Shown: piece by piece, positions 24,066 to 32,397 of the stretch
Numbering within the stretch: the stretch's first letter is position 1
Layout of the letters: the number at the start of each line of letters is the position of its first letter
IMG/VR virus record: IMGVR_UViG_3300036652_001163
Location: 1 to 32,642 of that record
Source of the DNA: a virus
Direction: 5' to 3' (one strand)
DNA: 32,642 nt
The notes under the pieces: generated by a model
The model's input: only the letters and a program-made list of their open reading frames with translations
Told to the model about the DNA's origin: nothing
Databases searched by the model: none
Translations under genes and position numbers: made by a program

Positions 24066-24545
24066 ATGACCTGGACCTACGACGGTGACCCCACCGCCGA
24101 CGACGTCTCCGCCATCCACTACCTGGTCGGCGACACCGACACCGGCCGCCAGCTCATCCAGGACGAGGAGATCCAGTTCTGGATCAACACGGTGGGCCCG
24201 ATCTACGGCAGCAACCACATGACCGCCGCGTACTGCGCGGAATCCATCGGCGCCCGCTTCGCTTCCGAGGTCGCGATCTCCGGTGACGGCGTGAGCGTGT
24301 CCGCCGACCAGCTCCAGACGAAGTTCGACCAGCTCGCGACCGCGCTGCGCGCCCAGTACGCCCGCCTGCAGGGCGCCGGGGCCGTGCCCTACGTCGGCGG
24401 CATCGAGACGTTCCCGTCCTACGACCCGAACGTGAAGGCGTTCCAGTTCGGCATCGGGATGCACGACAACCTGGCCGCCGGCGACCAGGCCTACGGCGGC
24501 CTCGGCGACATGCCCGAGGTCTCGGACCAGCTCGAGCACCTGTGA
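24066..24545 (+). CDS. Head-tail adaptor (connector) protein (159 aa)
   Basis: The ATG at 24066 lies five bases after the upstream stop. The pattern WTYDGDPTADDVSAIHYLVGD, then DTDTGRQLIQDEEIQFWI, a helix with TAAYCAESIGARFASEVAIS, then SADQLQTKFDQLATALRAQY is typical of phage head-tail adaptor proteins (HK97 gp6-like), which bind below the portal and open the way to the tail. The C-terminal 45 residues, with IETFPSYDPNVKAFQFGIG, are extended. The gene leads the usual series adaptor, head closure, neck protein, tail terminator. Its stop overlaps the next start in a TGATG junction. Confidence 0.8.
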   Translation: MTWTYDGDPTADDVSAIHYLVGDTDTGRQLIQDEEIQFWINTVGPIYGSNHMTAAYCAESIGARFASEVAISGDGVSVSADQLQTKFDQLATALRAQYARLQGAGAVPYVGGIETFPSYDPNVKAFQFGIGMHDNLAAGDQAYGGLGDMPEVSDQLEHL

Positions 24546-24985
24546 TGCCCGGCTACGGGCCCAGCACGTTCGTGCGTGACCTGGTGCGTACCCGGGTGGC
24601 GTTGGCCGCCCAGGCCACCGCCGTGGTCGCCCGCGGCCAGCTCGGCGGCTTCGACCGGGCCACCGGCAAGTTCGGCGGCCTCACCAACGCCGCCACCGTC
24701 TACTCCGGGCCGGTCCGGATCCAGTCGGTGTCCGGCAGCAGCACTGCCGACATCGGCGGCACCGAGGTCTCCCAGCGGGACACGGTCATCTCGATCCCGA
24801 TGAGCGCGCCCATCCCGCATCGTGACGATATCGTGATCGTCGGCGTCGACGATCTTGCCGACGCCACCCAGGACCACCAGGTGTACCGGGTGCTCGGCGT
24901 CGACGGCGGCGGGCTGCTCGGCGCGGTACGGCACCTGAGCTGCGTCACCTGGGGTCCGTCGCGCACCTGGGGGAGCAGCACGTGA
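24545..24985 (+). CDS. Head closure / stopper protein (146 aa)
   Basis: The ATG at 24545 overlaps the adaptor stop (TGATG); a GTG three bases earlier is in frame but less fitting. The middle region (GGFDRATGKFGGLTNAATVY, then SGPVRIQSVSGS) and the beta-rich SQRDTVISIPMSAPIPHRDD and VYRVLGVDGGG stretches match the small beta-barrel head closure proteins of actinophages (DUF6093-like pattern), which hold DNA in the head and join adaptor to tail. Assignment rests on this pattern plus its place as second gene of the connector series. The following gene starts within its last codon (GTGA). Confidence 0.65.
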   Translation: MPGYGPSTFVRDLVRTRVALAAQATAVVARGQLGGFDRATGKFGGLTNAATVYSGPVRIQSVSGSSTADIGGTEVSQRDTVISIPMSAPIPHRDDIVIVGVDDLADATQDHQVYRVLGVDGGGLLGAVRHLSCVTWGPSRTWGSST

Positions 24986-25260
24986 GCTTGAGCAGCCAGA
25001 TCCGGGCGCTCGCCGACGACCTGCAGCAGGCCGGCACCCGGGTGCAGCAGGCCGTCGCGGTGGAGGCTCACGCCGCGGCCGCGCAGATCGAAGCCGAGGC
25101 GCAGCGGGCCCAGTCCGCGGTGGCGGTGACCTACACCGAGACCGGGGCGCTGATCACCGGGGCGCCGGACGTCGTCGGCCGCGCCAGCGTCGCCGACCTG
25201 GCCAGCGAGCTCGCCGCCTCCGTGGCCGCCGCCGGCGCGCGCGTGGTGGGCGGCCAGTGA
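24982..25260 (+). CDS. Small neck/tail completion candidate (92 aa)
   Basis: A GTG at 24982 overlaps the previous stop (GTGA). The chain starts with a long Ala/Gln/Glu-rich helix (about 5-45), then a short beta segment (AVTYTETGALITGAPD) and a second Ala/Val-rich helix to the end. This helix-strand-helix form and its position between head closure and tail terminator suggest a short HK97 gp10-like or neck protein. At 92 residues it is shorter than typical gp10-like proteins, so the role is tentative. Coding is supported by overlaps at both ends. Confidence 0.55.
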   Translation: MSLSSQIRALADDLQQAGTRVQQAVAVEAHAAAAQIEAEAQRAQSAVAVTYTETGALITGAPDVVGRASVADLASELAASVAAAGARVVGGQ

Positions 25261-25745
25261 GCGCCAGCCTGCAGCGGGAGCCCCTGACCAGCGCGCTGTT
25301 GGCCCGGCTGCGCACCGGGGTGCAGATCGGTGGCGCCGACGCCCTGGTCGGCGACATGGTGATGCCGCCCGGCGGCGGCTGGACGACCGGCCCGAACGCC
25401 CCCGGCGACGAGTTCACCCCGTACCTGCTGCTGGTGCCGATGACGGCCAGCGGTGCGGGCGCCACCGGCACCCTCGCCGACCCGCAGGGTGACTGGAAGC
25501 TGCCGTACTCGCTGACCAGCGTCGGCGCCGCCCGCGAGCAGTGCGAGTGGATGGCCGACCAGGCGCGCAACGCCCTGACGTCGCTGCGCACGGAGGTGTT
25601 CGCGCTCGGCCCGGACTCCTACAAGGTCCAGCAGGTCTGGACCGACTCGATCGGCGGCCTGTCCCGCAGTGCCGCTTCCGACCCGGCGATCTTCACCGAG
25701 GTCGATCAGCTCACCATCTGGCTAGGGAAAGTGAGAACGCGATGA
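25257..25745 (+). CDS. Tail terminator protein (162 aa)
   Basis: A GTG at 25257 overlaps the previous TGA. The sequence resembles tail terminator (gpU/HK97 gp10-11 region) proteins of actinophages: an N-terminal helix SALLARLRTGV, then strands TPYLLLVPMTASG and LPYSLTSVG, then the helix REQCEWMADQARNALTSLR, and a final strand with VDQLTIWLGKVR. Terminators cap the growing tail tube at the length set by the tape measure and dock it to the neck. Position just before tail tube genes supports this. Its stop overlaps the next start (ATGA). Confidence 0.65.
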   Translation: MSASLQREPLTSALLARLRTGVQIGGADALVGDMVMPPGGGWTTGPNAPGDEFTPYLLLVPMTASGAGATGTLADPQGDWKLPYSLTSVGAAREQCEWMADQARNALTSLRTEVFALGPDSYKVQQVWTDSIGGLSRSAASDPAIFTEVDQLTIWLGKVRTR

Positions 25746-25996
25746 GCAAGTTCATCAAGATCCAGAAGTCCGTCGAGGGCAGCGACAAGCCGCTCTACGG
25801 GGAGGCCACCCGGGAGGCGTTCGACGCCGTCTGGCAGGAGCAGGGCTGGTCGCTGGTCGAGGACGGCACGGTCACGCCGGCGGAGAACCAGCTCGCCGAC
25901 CAGGCCTCCACGCCGGGCACCCCGCCGCCGCCGCCGATCACCCCGGCGGCCGCTCAGGGCGGCAAGCAGCAGGGGGTTTCCACTCCGGCGGAGTGA
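25742..25996 (+). CDS. Small protein next to the tail tube gene (84 aa)
   Basis: An ATG at 25742 overlaps the tail terminator stop (ATGA). The first 50 residues (MSKFIKIQKSVEG, then TREAFDAVWQEQGWSLVED) form a small domain seen in many actinophages near the tail tube gene, where the 'Fd.vw...GW.lv' pattern recurs. From about residue 50 the chain is Pro/Ala/Gln-rich and probably disordered. Function is unknown. It could be a tail-tube-associated or accessory protein. Confidence 0.6.
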   Translation: MSKFIKIQKSVEGSDKPLYGEATREAFDAVWQEQGWSLVEDGTVTPAENQLADQASTPGTPPPPPITPAAAQGGKQQGVSTPAE

Positions 25997-26057
25997 CGGG
26001 ACAACGCCACCATCATGGGGATTGAGAGGTCCAGTTCCCCCTGAGAGGTAGGCCGTC

Positions 26058-26531
26058 GTGGGTCGCTTCATTCCGAACGAGAACACCTTCGTCGGCTTCA
26101 CCCCGGCGATCACTGGCACGGTCGACGCCCCGAAGGTCGCCGACGTGACCAGCGCGATCGACCTGACCGACCTGACCATGTCGCTGAACGCCAGCGCACA
26201 GGGCAACTCGGTGCCGACCCCCAGCTTCGCCTCGCTGTTCGAGACGAGCATCGTCGGCACCAGCCAGGCGACGTTCACCGGCGACTTCTACCGGGACGAC
26301 GACGACACCCTGGACCTGGCGTGGACCACGCTCTCGCGCGGCACCAAGGGCTACTTCATCATCGCCCGCTCCGGCGGCATCCCGTCGACGACGTTGAAGA
26401 AGTGCGAGGTGTGGCCGGTGACGGTCCTGTCCCGCGCGATGGCGAACATGGCCAACAACACGGTGGAATCCTTCACCGTCACCTGCGCTGTGCCGTCGGT
26501 GCCGGGTGAGGACTCCGTCGTCGCCGCCTAA
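26058..26531 (+). CDS. Major tail tube protein (157 aa)
   Basis: A GTG at 26058 follows GAGAGGTAGG. The protein begins RFIPNENTFVGFTPAITGTV and has TSAIDLTDLTMSLNASAQGN, ATFTGDFYRDDDD and GTKGYFIIARSGG segments. These match small siphophage tail tube proteins, where a beta-barrel with a long hairpin stacks as hexameric rings around the tape measure. Position before the tail assembly chaperones is the standard one. It is shorter than tube proteins with added Ig domains, so the tail surface is probably plain. TGAGAGGT occurs twice upstream (26023 and 26042), the second as the ribosome site. Confidence 0.75.
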   Translation: MGRFIPNENTFVGFTPAITGTVDAPKVADVTSAIDLTDLTMSLNASAQGNSVPTPSFASLFETSIVGTSQATFTGDFYRDDDDTLDLAWTTLSRGTKGYFIIARSGGIPSTTLKKCEVWPVTVLSRAMANMANNTVESFTVTCAVPSVPGEDSVVAA

Positions 26532-26564
26532 GCGCGTCGCACCCCCGCGTGGGTCCGGGCTGGC

Positions 26565-26599
26565 TATGCTCCGCATGATCGCCGAGCAGGCCAGCTCGG
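26565..26599 (+). promoter_or_regulatory. Gap before tail chaperones with -10-like element and small hairpin
   Basis: The roughly 90-base gap after the tail tube gene holds TATGCT at 26565-26570, a fair -10 element, but no recognisable -35 at 16-18 bases upstream. A 6-bp hairpin (CCGAGC/GCTCGG, loop AGGCCA) follows at 26582-26599. These could mark a weak internal promoter or an RNA structure controlling chaperone and tape measure expression. The evidence is thin. Confidence 0.2.
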
Positions 26600-26620
26600 A
26601 CCTATGTGCGGAGGCATGCG

Positions 26621-27043
26621 TTGGCGGAGGAAGCGGCAGTCCTGGAAGCCCAGACGGCTCAGCGGGACGGCGCCAAGCGCGCCACGCTGGACATGATGCG
26701 CGGCAAGAAGCGCGCCGTCGACGAGTTCACCGTGGTGCTCGACCCCGACGAGGGGCCGGTGTCGTTCCTGTTCCGCGCCGTCGGCAACCGGCGCTACGAC
26801 ACGCTGCTGTCCGAATGCCCGGCGACCACCGAGCAGCTCGCCCGCGGCGAGACCTACGACCAGGACAAGTTCGCCCCGAAGCTGCTCGCGGAGGTCTCCG
26901 AGGAGCCGAAGCTGTCGGTGCCGGAGTGGGCCGAAATCTGGAAGTCCCCGGACTGGAACCGCGGCGAGGTGTTCGGCCTGTTCAACCGGGCCACCATGTT
27001 GTGCCTGCGAGGGCTCGACGTGGGCCCTACCGCAGCAGGCTGA
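26621..27043 (+). CDS. Tail assembly chaperone, short form (gpG-like; 140 aa)
   Basis: I choose the TTG at 26621 because GGAGG at 26610-26614 lies six bases upstream; a GTG at 26606 in the same frame lacks a ribosome site. The protein has a basic helical start (KRATLDMMRGKKRAVDEFTV), then VVLDPDEGPVSFLFRAVGNR and a helical C-terminal half (FAPKLLAEVSEEPKLSVPEW, then EVFGLFNRATMLCLRG). This fits the first of the two tail assembly chaperones that precede the tape measure gene in siphophages and bind that protein during tail building. The zero-frame product ends at TGA 27041-27043, 13 bases past a slippery site. Confidence 0.78.
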   Translation: MAEEAAVLEAQTAQRDGAKRATLDMMRGKKRAVDEFTVVLDPDEGPVSFLFRAVGNRRYDTLLSECPATTEQLARGETYDQDKFAPKLLAEVSEEPKLSVPEWAEIWKSPDWNRGEVFGLFNRATMLCLRGLDVGPTAAG

Positions 27044-27414
27044 GGGCTGACCCGAACTTCTTCCTCGAGCTCCAGTTCTGCGACGACAACGGGATCCCCC
27101 ACTCCAAGCTCCTGAAATGGGAGCCGGAGGACCGCGCGAAGATGCTCGCCTACCGCCTCGAGCGGGCCGAGCGGTGCCAGATGTGCGGCACGGCGGAGTG
27201 GGAATGGGACCCGAAGCAGGGTGGCCGCAAGTTCGCCTACGAGCCGGTCACGCAGGTGTGCAAGGGCTGCCAGGCCAAGGAGATCGTCACCGAGGAGACC
27301 GACCGGCTCCCCGGCGCCACCGTGCAGCTCATGCCCACCAACACCCGCCCGTGGGCGCAGATGCAACTGCGCCGCCAGCGGCGTGAGGCCCGCCGCGCGA
27401 AGGAGCGTGACTGA
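26621..27414 (+). CDS. Tail assembly chaperone, frameshifted long form (gpGT-like)
   Basis: A -1 shift at 27022-27028 joins the short chaperone to the open frame ending at 27414, giving about 264 residues (join 26621-27028 and 27028-27414). The added 129 codons begin YRSRLRADPNFFLELQFCDD and have no good start of their own: no ATG or GTG with ribosome site lies near 27028. The extension has a Cys4 zinc-ribbon-like pattern, CQMC at 27175 and CKGC at 27259, then a basic tail. Such extensions bind tail tube subunits while the shared part binds the tape measure, as for lambda G and GT. The stop overlaps the tape measure start (TGATG). Confidence 0.75.
27022..27028 (+). other. Predicted -1 ribosomal frameshift site GGGCCCT
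   Basis: In the chaperone frame the codons read GTG GGC CCT, so bases 27022-27028 form a canonical X XXY YYZ heptamer (G GGC CCT). Slipping both tRNAs back one base gives GGG and CCC, keeping good pairing. The zero-frame stop lies at 27041, and the -1 frame is open to 27414 with no start signal of its own. Position and direction match the conserved frameshift of tail chaperone genes in long-tailed phages. Confidence 0.8.
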
Positions 27415-30400
27415 TGACGGTCCCCGTGCTGGCCCCCGGCGGGGATCAGACCCGCACCGCCCAGGTGCAGCTCCAGGCCAACGTCGACCCCTACGCCCAG
27501 TCGATGGCGGCCGCCACCACGCAGACCAACGCGCTGGCCAACGCCGTGGATCACCTCGAGGCGCGCATCAGCAACCTGTCCAAGACCGCCGGCCGCAAGC
27601 TGATCAACGTGTCGGCCACCGACTTCGCGGTGCTGTCCGGGGCGACCGCCACCGCCGCCACCTTCGAGAAGCAGCTCTCCACCCTCAACGCCACCGCCGC
27701 GATCACGCCGCTGAGCATGAAGGGGGTGAAGTCCTCCATCGAGGGGGCCTTCACCTCGCTGCCGGTGTCGCGCAGCCAGATCGTGGCGCTGGCCACCGAG
27801 CTCACCAACCTCGGCGTCACCGGCAGCCGCGACATCGGCTCGCTGGTCACCACCATGCTCAAGCTGTCCGCGGCGTCCGGGGAACCGGTGGACCAGCTCG
27901 CGCAGGGCCTGGTGCAGCTTTCCCGGCTGATGGGCAACACCAGCGCCGCGGGCATCGCGCAGTACGCCAACGCGGTGCTGACGGTCAGCAAGAACGCCGG
28001 TGTCTCCGTCACCGGGGTGCTGTCCTTCGCCCAGGCCATCGCCCCGATGGCGCGCCAGGCGGGCATCGGCGAGTCCGCGGTGCTCGGCATCTCCGCCGCG
28101 TTCTCCAAGGCCGGCGCCGACGGGTTCGTCGCCGCGAACACGTTCAACTCGATCGTCTCCGACATCACCAACCTGATCCAGTCCGGCAGCCCGCAGCTCG
28201 CCAAGTACGCCAACCTGATCGGCGTCTCGGTGAAGCAGTTCCGCTCGATGGACAAGGGCACCGCGGTGGAGGACATCTTCACCACCATCGCCAAGCAGGG
28301 CCCGAAGGCGGTCAACACCCTCAACCGGCTCGGCATCGACGGGGTGCGCGCGCAGGCCGCCATCGCCGCCGTCGTGCAGTCCGGTGACCTGAACAAGAGC
28401 GTCAACGACGCGCTGGGTGCCAGCGGCAACACCAACAACCTGAACAAGGCCTCCGGCAAGGCGTTCCACGGCATCGCCGACGACCTGGCCAACGTCCGCA
28501 ACGAGTTCACCCAGTTCGGCACCGAGATCGGCACCTCGTTCCTGTCGCCGCTCGAGGTGGTCATCAACGGCTTCTCGAAGATGCTGCACATCGTCAACGA
28601 GATCACCAAGCCGTTCTCCGGGCTGATCGCGCTGGTGTCGACGCTGGCCGGCGGCCTGGCCGCGCTCGGCGGCGGCGCGTTGCTCGCGGCCGGGCTGATG
28701 GCCAAACTGGTCGCGGTCGGCTTCGTCGCCAAGTCCTCCCCGGTCGCCGCGCTGCGCGCCGGGTACGCCAATGCCGCCAAGGGCACCGAGAGCGAGTTCT
28801 CCAACCGGGCCGCCGCCAACCAACTGCGCTGGTGGCAGAAGCCGGGCTACGCGGCCGGGCGCAACCTCGGCGGCGCGATCGGCGGCGCCGGGGCCCACTC
28901 GGCCACCGGGATGGCCGCGGAGGAGGAGGCGGCCCGGCGCGCCAGCCTCGGACTGAACAGCACCGCCGCGACGTCGCTCTACACCGGCCGGCACGTCTCG
29001 GTGAACGCGATGGGCCAGGAGGAGGAGGCGGCACGGCGGCGCGGCGCGTTCTCCCGCGGCGTCGGGATGATCCCCCGCGCCGGCACCTGGATCGCGCAGG
29101 GCCAGGAGGAGTACGTCGTCAACGCCCGCCGCAGCGGGCTGGACCGCACCCCCGGCTTCGCCGGCTGGGCCGGGGACAAGGCCAACGCGCTCAAGGCGAA
29201 GTTCAGCGGCGGCGACGAGAAGAAGGAGGCCGCGGACGCGAAAGCCGCCGCGGCCGCGACCCGCCGCGCCGAGGCGGACATGCGCGCGGTGGAGTCGGCC
29301 GAGCGGCTGGCCACCGTCGAGCAGACCCTCGCCGGGGAGATGCGCGAGTTCGGCGCCGCGGTCGCCCGCGTCCAGGTGCAGTCGCTGCGTTCCGGCGCGG
29401 CCGTCGCCGCCCAGGGCGTCGGCGGGCTGGCAGCGAAGGGCGCGAAGGGCGCCTGGAACATGCTCGGCCCGATCGGGGTGGGTCTGCTCGGCTACGAGGC
29501 GTTCAGTGCGTTCGGCCACCACGACCAGACCCAGTACAACCAGGCCTACGTCAACACCGAGTCGAACTACAACCCGATCCAGAAGTACAACCAGGCCCTC
29601 GGCACCACCGCCACGAACCTGGCCAAGCTCGGCGACGCCGCCACCACCGCCGCGGACAACCTCAGCGCCGGGCTCGGCGGGAAGAAGCTGTCCGACGTCG
29701 GCCAGATCGGGCCCGGGGACGTCGCCCGTGCGGCCGGCAACGCGAAGTACACCGACGACACGTTCAAGCACCTCGCGAACAACCTGACCCCGTTCCAGGT
29801 CGGCAAGGGCGGCAAGTCGGCAAGCACCAGCGCGGTGGTGGCCTACATCCAGCAGCTCGCGCTGACCAACGGCGGGATGGACAACAAGACCCTCGACGCG
29901 GTGAAGCTGGACGTGATCCGCGCGTTCGGCCCGGACAAGGCCCGCGGGATCATGGCCCAGTACATGCGGACCAACCCGGCCAACGCGCTCGACGCGCAGG
30001 TCAATTACGGCGCGCTCGGCGGCGTCGCCCGCGGCATAGACAACAAGACCTTCGCGAAGTACAGCGACGCCGCCTTCTCCGGCATCGCCTCGCGTGCCGC
30101 GGTCGCCCCCGGCCGCACCGGCAACGCCGCCGAGCTCGCGCAGATCCTGCGGTTCGGCGGCGCCGCGCTGCAGGGCACCGGCCCGCACGACAACAGCGCC
30201 AACATCCGCTCGTTCCAGAAGAACCTGTCCGACAAGTTCGGTGGCAACCCCGACGACTTCACGATGCTCACCCCCGGCTCCGGGGTGCCGGACAACTTCT
30301 TCAAGGCCGGCTACAGCACCCAGGCCGGGGTGCAGGGACAGATCCTGGCCGCGCTGGCCAACACCGGCGGCGGCCGGAAGTTCCTGCGCAGCGCCGGCGT

Positions 30401-32309
30401 CGACATGCAGCAGCTCCGCGGCACGATGAACGCCGGTTTCAACGGCATGCCTGGCGGGCTCAGCCCCGGGCTGGGCCCGATCGTGCAGGAGCTGGTGCGG
30501 ACCCAGTTCCCGGCGTCGAACACCAGCGCCAACTGGCAGCAGATCGCCGGCTCCGGCTCGCTGGGCCGTTTCGCCGCCCACGACAAGACCGTGCAGGCGG
30601 CCTACAACACCCCCGCCGACCCGGCGCTGCAGTACCAGGCGATGATGCGGCTCTACGGCGCGGCCGGCGGCAACGACCCGCGTAAGTCCACCGACCAGGT
30701 GGTGGCCGCGTTCGACAAGCTGCAGGGCGCGATCGGCGACACCTCCGACCAGCTCTACGTGATGGCCCGCGCCGCGTCGCAGTTCGCCAGCGAGCGGCAG
30801 TCGGCGGCGTTGCCGTACCTGAGCCGCGAGCAGAACCTCGGCGCGGCCGCGGGCAACTACGCGGAGAAGTTCCGGGCCAACGCACTGTCGCCGACCAGCG
30901 ACAGCTACCCGGACCTACAGAAGGCCCGACAGGCCTACGACGAGCAGGAGCAGTCCTACCAGGCCTACACCATCCAGGTGGCGCAGCAGGCCAAGGCGTT
31001 CGGGGTGCAGATGACCCGCGCGCAGGAGTCGAACCAACTGCAGCGCAAGCGTTCGGCGCGCGACTTCCACATCCAGATGCTGCAGGGCGAGGAGGACTAC
31101 AACAAGCAGACCTACCGCGCCCAGCGCGACCACGCCATCCAGCAGACCCACGCGGTGCAAACCACCGCGCAGACGATCTACAACCCGTACGGGCGGGTGC
31201 AGAGCGCCTACACCTCCGACGCGAACACCCTCATCGGCAACATGGGCGACCAGAACATGCGGCTCAAGCTGCAGAAGCAGGAGCTGGACGCACTGAGCAA
31301 GATGGGCCTGTCCGACCAGGCGATCCAGACCCTGCAGCTCGCCAGCCCGGACAACGCCCAGCAGCTCGACCGACTGCTGATGGACGCCCGCTCGGACCCG
31401 AGCGTGATCGTGCAGCTCAACGCCTCCGTCGGCAAGCGGGTGCAGCTCACCCGCTCGCTGACGCAGAACAGGTACAACCTGCAGTTCGCGCAGACCAACC
31501 AGGACTTCACCCGCGGGCTCAGCGACGCCGCGAAGGACTACAACACGCAGCGCGAGCGCGCCGTCAGCGCCCAGCAGCGCTCGCTGGGGGACATGGCCAA
31601 GGACTTCAACACCATGACCACCCAGGCGGCGCAGGACATCACCACCTCCATGACGCAGCTCTACGGCTCCTACGCCGACAACTCGCTGCGGGCCATGCAG
31701 GCGATCAGTGACAACATCGCCTCGCGCGCCCCGAAGCTGGCCAAGACGCTCACCACCGAGATCATCAACGCGACGAAGTCGGTCAACGCCGCCGCGATGC
31801 AGACGATGCTGGCCAGCCAGGTCGGCGTCGTCGGCTACGGCCCGAAGCACCAGGTCGGCTCCTACAACGCGCACGGCAAGTTCGTCCCCTACCGCGGCTA
31901 CATGAACGCCAACGAGGCCGCGCACCTGCCGAACCTGATCAACCCGGGTTCGGTCGCGGCGATCGGGCACGCCACCGGCGGCATCTCCACCAGGGCGCAC
32001 GTCGCGAACATCTCCGAAGGCAACAAGGCCGAGGCGATCATCCCGCTGGACCAGCGCGGCCTGGCCTACATGACGCAGTGGACCAACCAGGTGACGATGA
32101 CGCTGCTGCGCACCATGATGGGCCGCACCAACCCGCTGCCCGGTCGCGGCACCGGCGGCGGCGGCGACAGCTACACCCGCATCGACCAGTCCACCCGCTT
32201 CACCGGCGACATCACCGTGCAGGCGCAGGACCCGACCGAGATGCAGCGCAAGCTGGACCAGAAGAAGCGCCTGGACGCACTGTCGAACCCCGGTTCGCGG
32301 CGCCGGTAG
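27414..32309 (+). CDS. Tape measure protein (1631 aa)
   Basis: The ATG at 27414 overlaps the chaperone frame stop (TGATG). Length, Ala/Gln richness and long helical regions identify a tape measure protein, whose length sets tail length and which leaves the tail at infection. Residues about 80-330 resemble the conserved TP901-type core (VALATELTNLGVTGSRDIGS, FAQAIAPMARQAGIGESAVL). A hydrophobic region at about 403-440 (LIALVSTLAGGLAALGGGAL) and a shorter one near 683 may enter the host membrane. A central stretch carries EEEAARR twice. From about 1090 to 1440 the chain is mainly coiled coil with Gln/Arg/Asp repeats. The end has ANISEGNKAEAIIPLDQRGL, a common C-terminal signature. No lysozyme or peptidase domain was recognised. 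By the usual 1.5 angstrom per residue rule the tail would be long, roughly 240 nm. Confidence 0.9.
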   Translation: MTVPVLAPGGDQTRTAQVQLQANVDPYAQSMAAATTQTNALANAVDHLEARISNLSKTAGRKLINVSATDFAVLSGATATAATFEKQLSTLNATAAITPLSMKGVKSSIEGAFTSLPVSRSQIVALATELTNLGVTGSRDIGSLVTTMLKLSAASGEPVDQLAQGLVQLSRLMGNTSAAGIAQYANAVLTVSKNAGVSVTGVLSFAQAIAPMARQAGIGESAVLGISAAFSKAGADGFVAANTFNSIVSDITNLIQSGSPQLAKYANLIGVSVKQFRSMDKGTAVEDIFTTIAKQGPKAVNTLNRLGIDGVRAQAAIAAVVQSGDLNKSVNDALGASGNTNNLNKASGKAFHGIADDLANVRNEFTQFGTEIGTSFLSPLEVVINGFSKMLHIVNEITKPFSGLIALVSTLAGGLAALGGGALLAAGLMAKLVAVGFVAKSSPVAALRAGYANAAKGTESEFSNRAAANQLRWWQKPGYAAGRNLGGAIGGAGAHSATGMAAEEEAARRASLGLNSTAATSLYTGRHVSVNAMGQEEEAARRRGAFSRGVGMIPRAGTWIAQGQEEYVVNARRSGLDRTPGFAGWAGDKANALKAKFSGGDEKKEAADAKAAAAATRRAEADMRAVESAERLATVEQTLAGEMREFGAAVARVQVQSLRSGAAVAAQGVGGLAAKGAKGAWNMLGPIGVGLLGYEAFSAFGHHDQTQYNQAYVNTESNYNPIQKYNQALGTTATNLAKLGDAATTAADNLSAGLGGKKLSDVGQIGPGDVARAAGNAKYTDDTFKHLANNLTPFQVGKGGKSASTSAVVAYIQQLALTNGGMDNKTLDAVKLDVIRAFGPDKARGIMAQYMRTNPANALDAQVNYGALGGVARGIDNKTFAKYSDAAFSGIASRAAVAPGRTGNAAELAQILRFGGAALQGTGPHDNSANIRSFQKNLSDKFGGNPDDFTMLTPGSGVPDNFFKAGYSTQAGVQGQILAALANTGGGRKFLRSAGVDMQQLRGTMNAGFNGMPGGLSPGLGPIVQELVRTQFPASNTSANWQQIAGSGSLGRFAAHDKTVQAAYNTPADPALQYQAMMRLYGAAGGNDPRKSTDQVVAAFDKLQGAIGDTSDQLYVMARAASQFASERQSAALPYLSREQNLGAAAGNYAEKFRANALSPTSDSYPDLQKARQAYDEQEQSYQAYTIQVAQQAKAFGVQMTRAQESNQLQRKRSARDFHIQMLQGEEDYNKQTYRAQRDHAIQQTHAVQTTAQTIYNPYGRVQSAYTSDANTLIGNMGDQNMRLKLQKQELDALSKMGLSDQAIQTLQLASPDNAQQLDRLLMDARSDPSVIVQLNASVGKRVQLTRSLTQNRYNLQFAQTNQDFTRGLSDAAKDYNTQRERAVSAQQRSLGDMAKDFNTMTTQAAQDITTSMTQLYGSYADNSLRAMQAISDNIASRAPKLAKTLTTEIINATKSVNAAAMQTMLASQVGVVGYGPKHQVGSYNAHGKFVPYRGYMNANEAAHLPNLINPGSVAAIGHATGGISTRAHVANISEGNKAEAIIPLDQRGLAYMTQWTNQVTMTLLRTMMGRTNPLPGRGTGGGGDSYTRIDQSTRFTGDITVQAQDPTEMQRKLDQKKRLDALSNPGSRRR

Positions 32310-32324
32310 GGCATCCGGGCATAG

Positions 32325-32360
32325 AAAAAGCCCCGAGCCCCCCGAAGGGGGCCCGGGGCT
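32325..32360. terminator. Terminator between converging operons
   Basis: A hairpin at 32329-32360 pairs AGCCCCG with CGGGGCT and GCCCCC with GGGGGC around a CGAA loop, with one A/C mismatch. On the left is an A-run (32325-32329), which reads as a T-run after the hairpin for leftward transcripts, so it is a good intrinsic terminator for the minus-strand genes. On the plus side the stem is followed by CTCTCGTCTAGTT, a poorer T-run, but it probably also ends the tape measure transcript, whose stop is only 20 bases away. Confidence 0.85.
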
Positions 32361-32367
32361 CTCTCGT

Positions 32368-32397
32368 CTAGTTGTGGATCGGGTTGACCTCGCTCAT
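32368..32397 (-). CDS. Possible 9-residue leftward ORF before the terminator
   Basis: An ATG overlapping the TGA of the preceding tiny frame (ATGA) opens MSEVNPIHN and stops at TAG, eight bases from the terminator stem. The overlap style matches genuine junctions of this genome, but nine codons is too short to judge coding. It may be a chance frame or a microprotein. Confidence 0.2.
   Translation of the reverse strand: MSEVNPIHN

Noticed and set aside
27237-30581. A 1114-codon minus-strand frame opposite the tape measure gene
   Set aside because: Antisense shadow of a high-GC gene; no ribosome site or motif.
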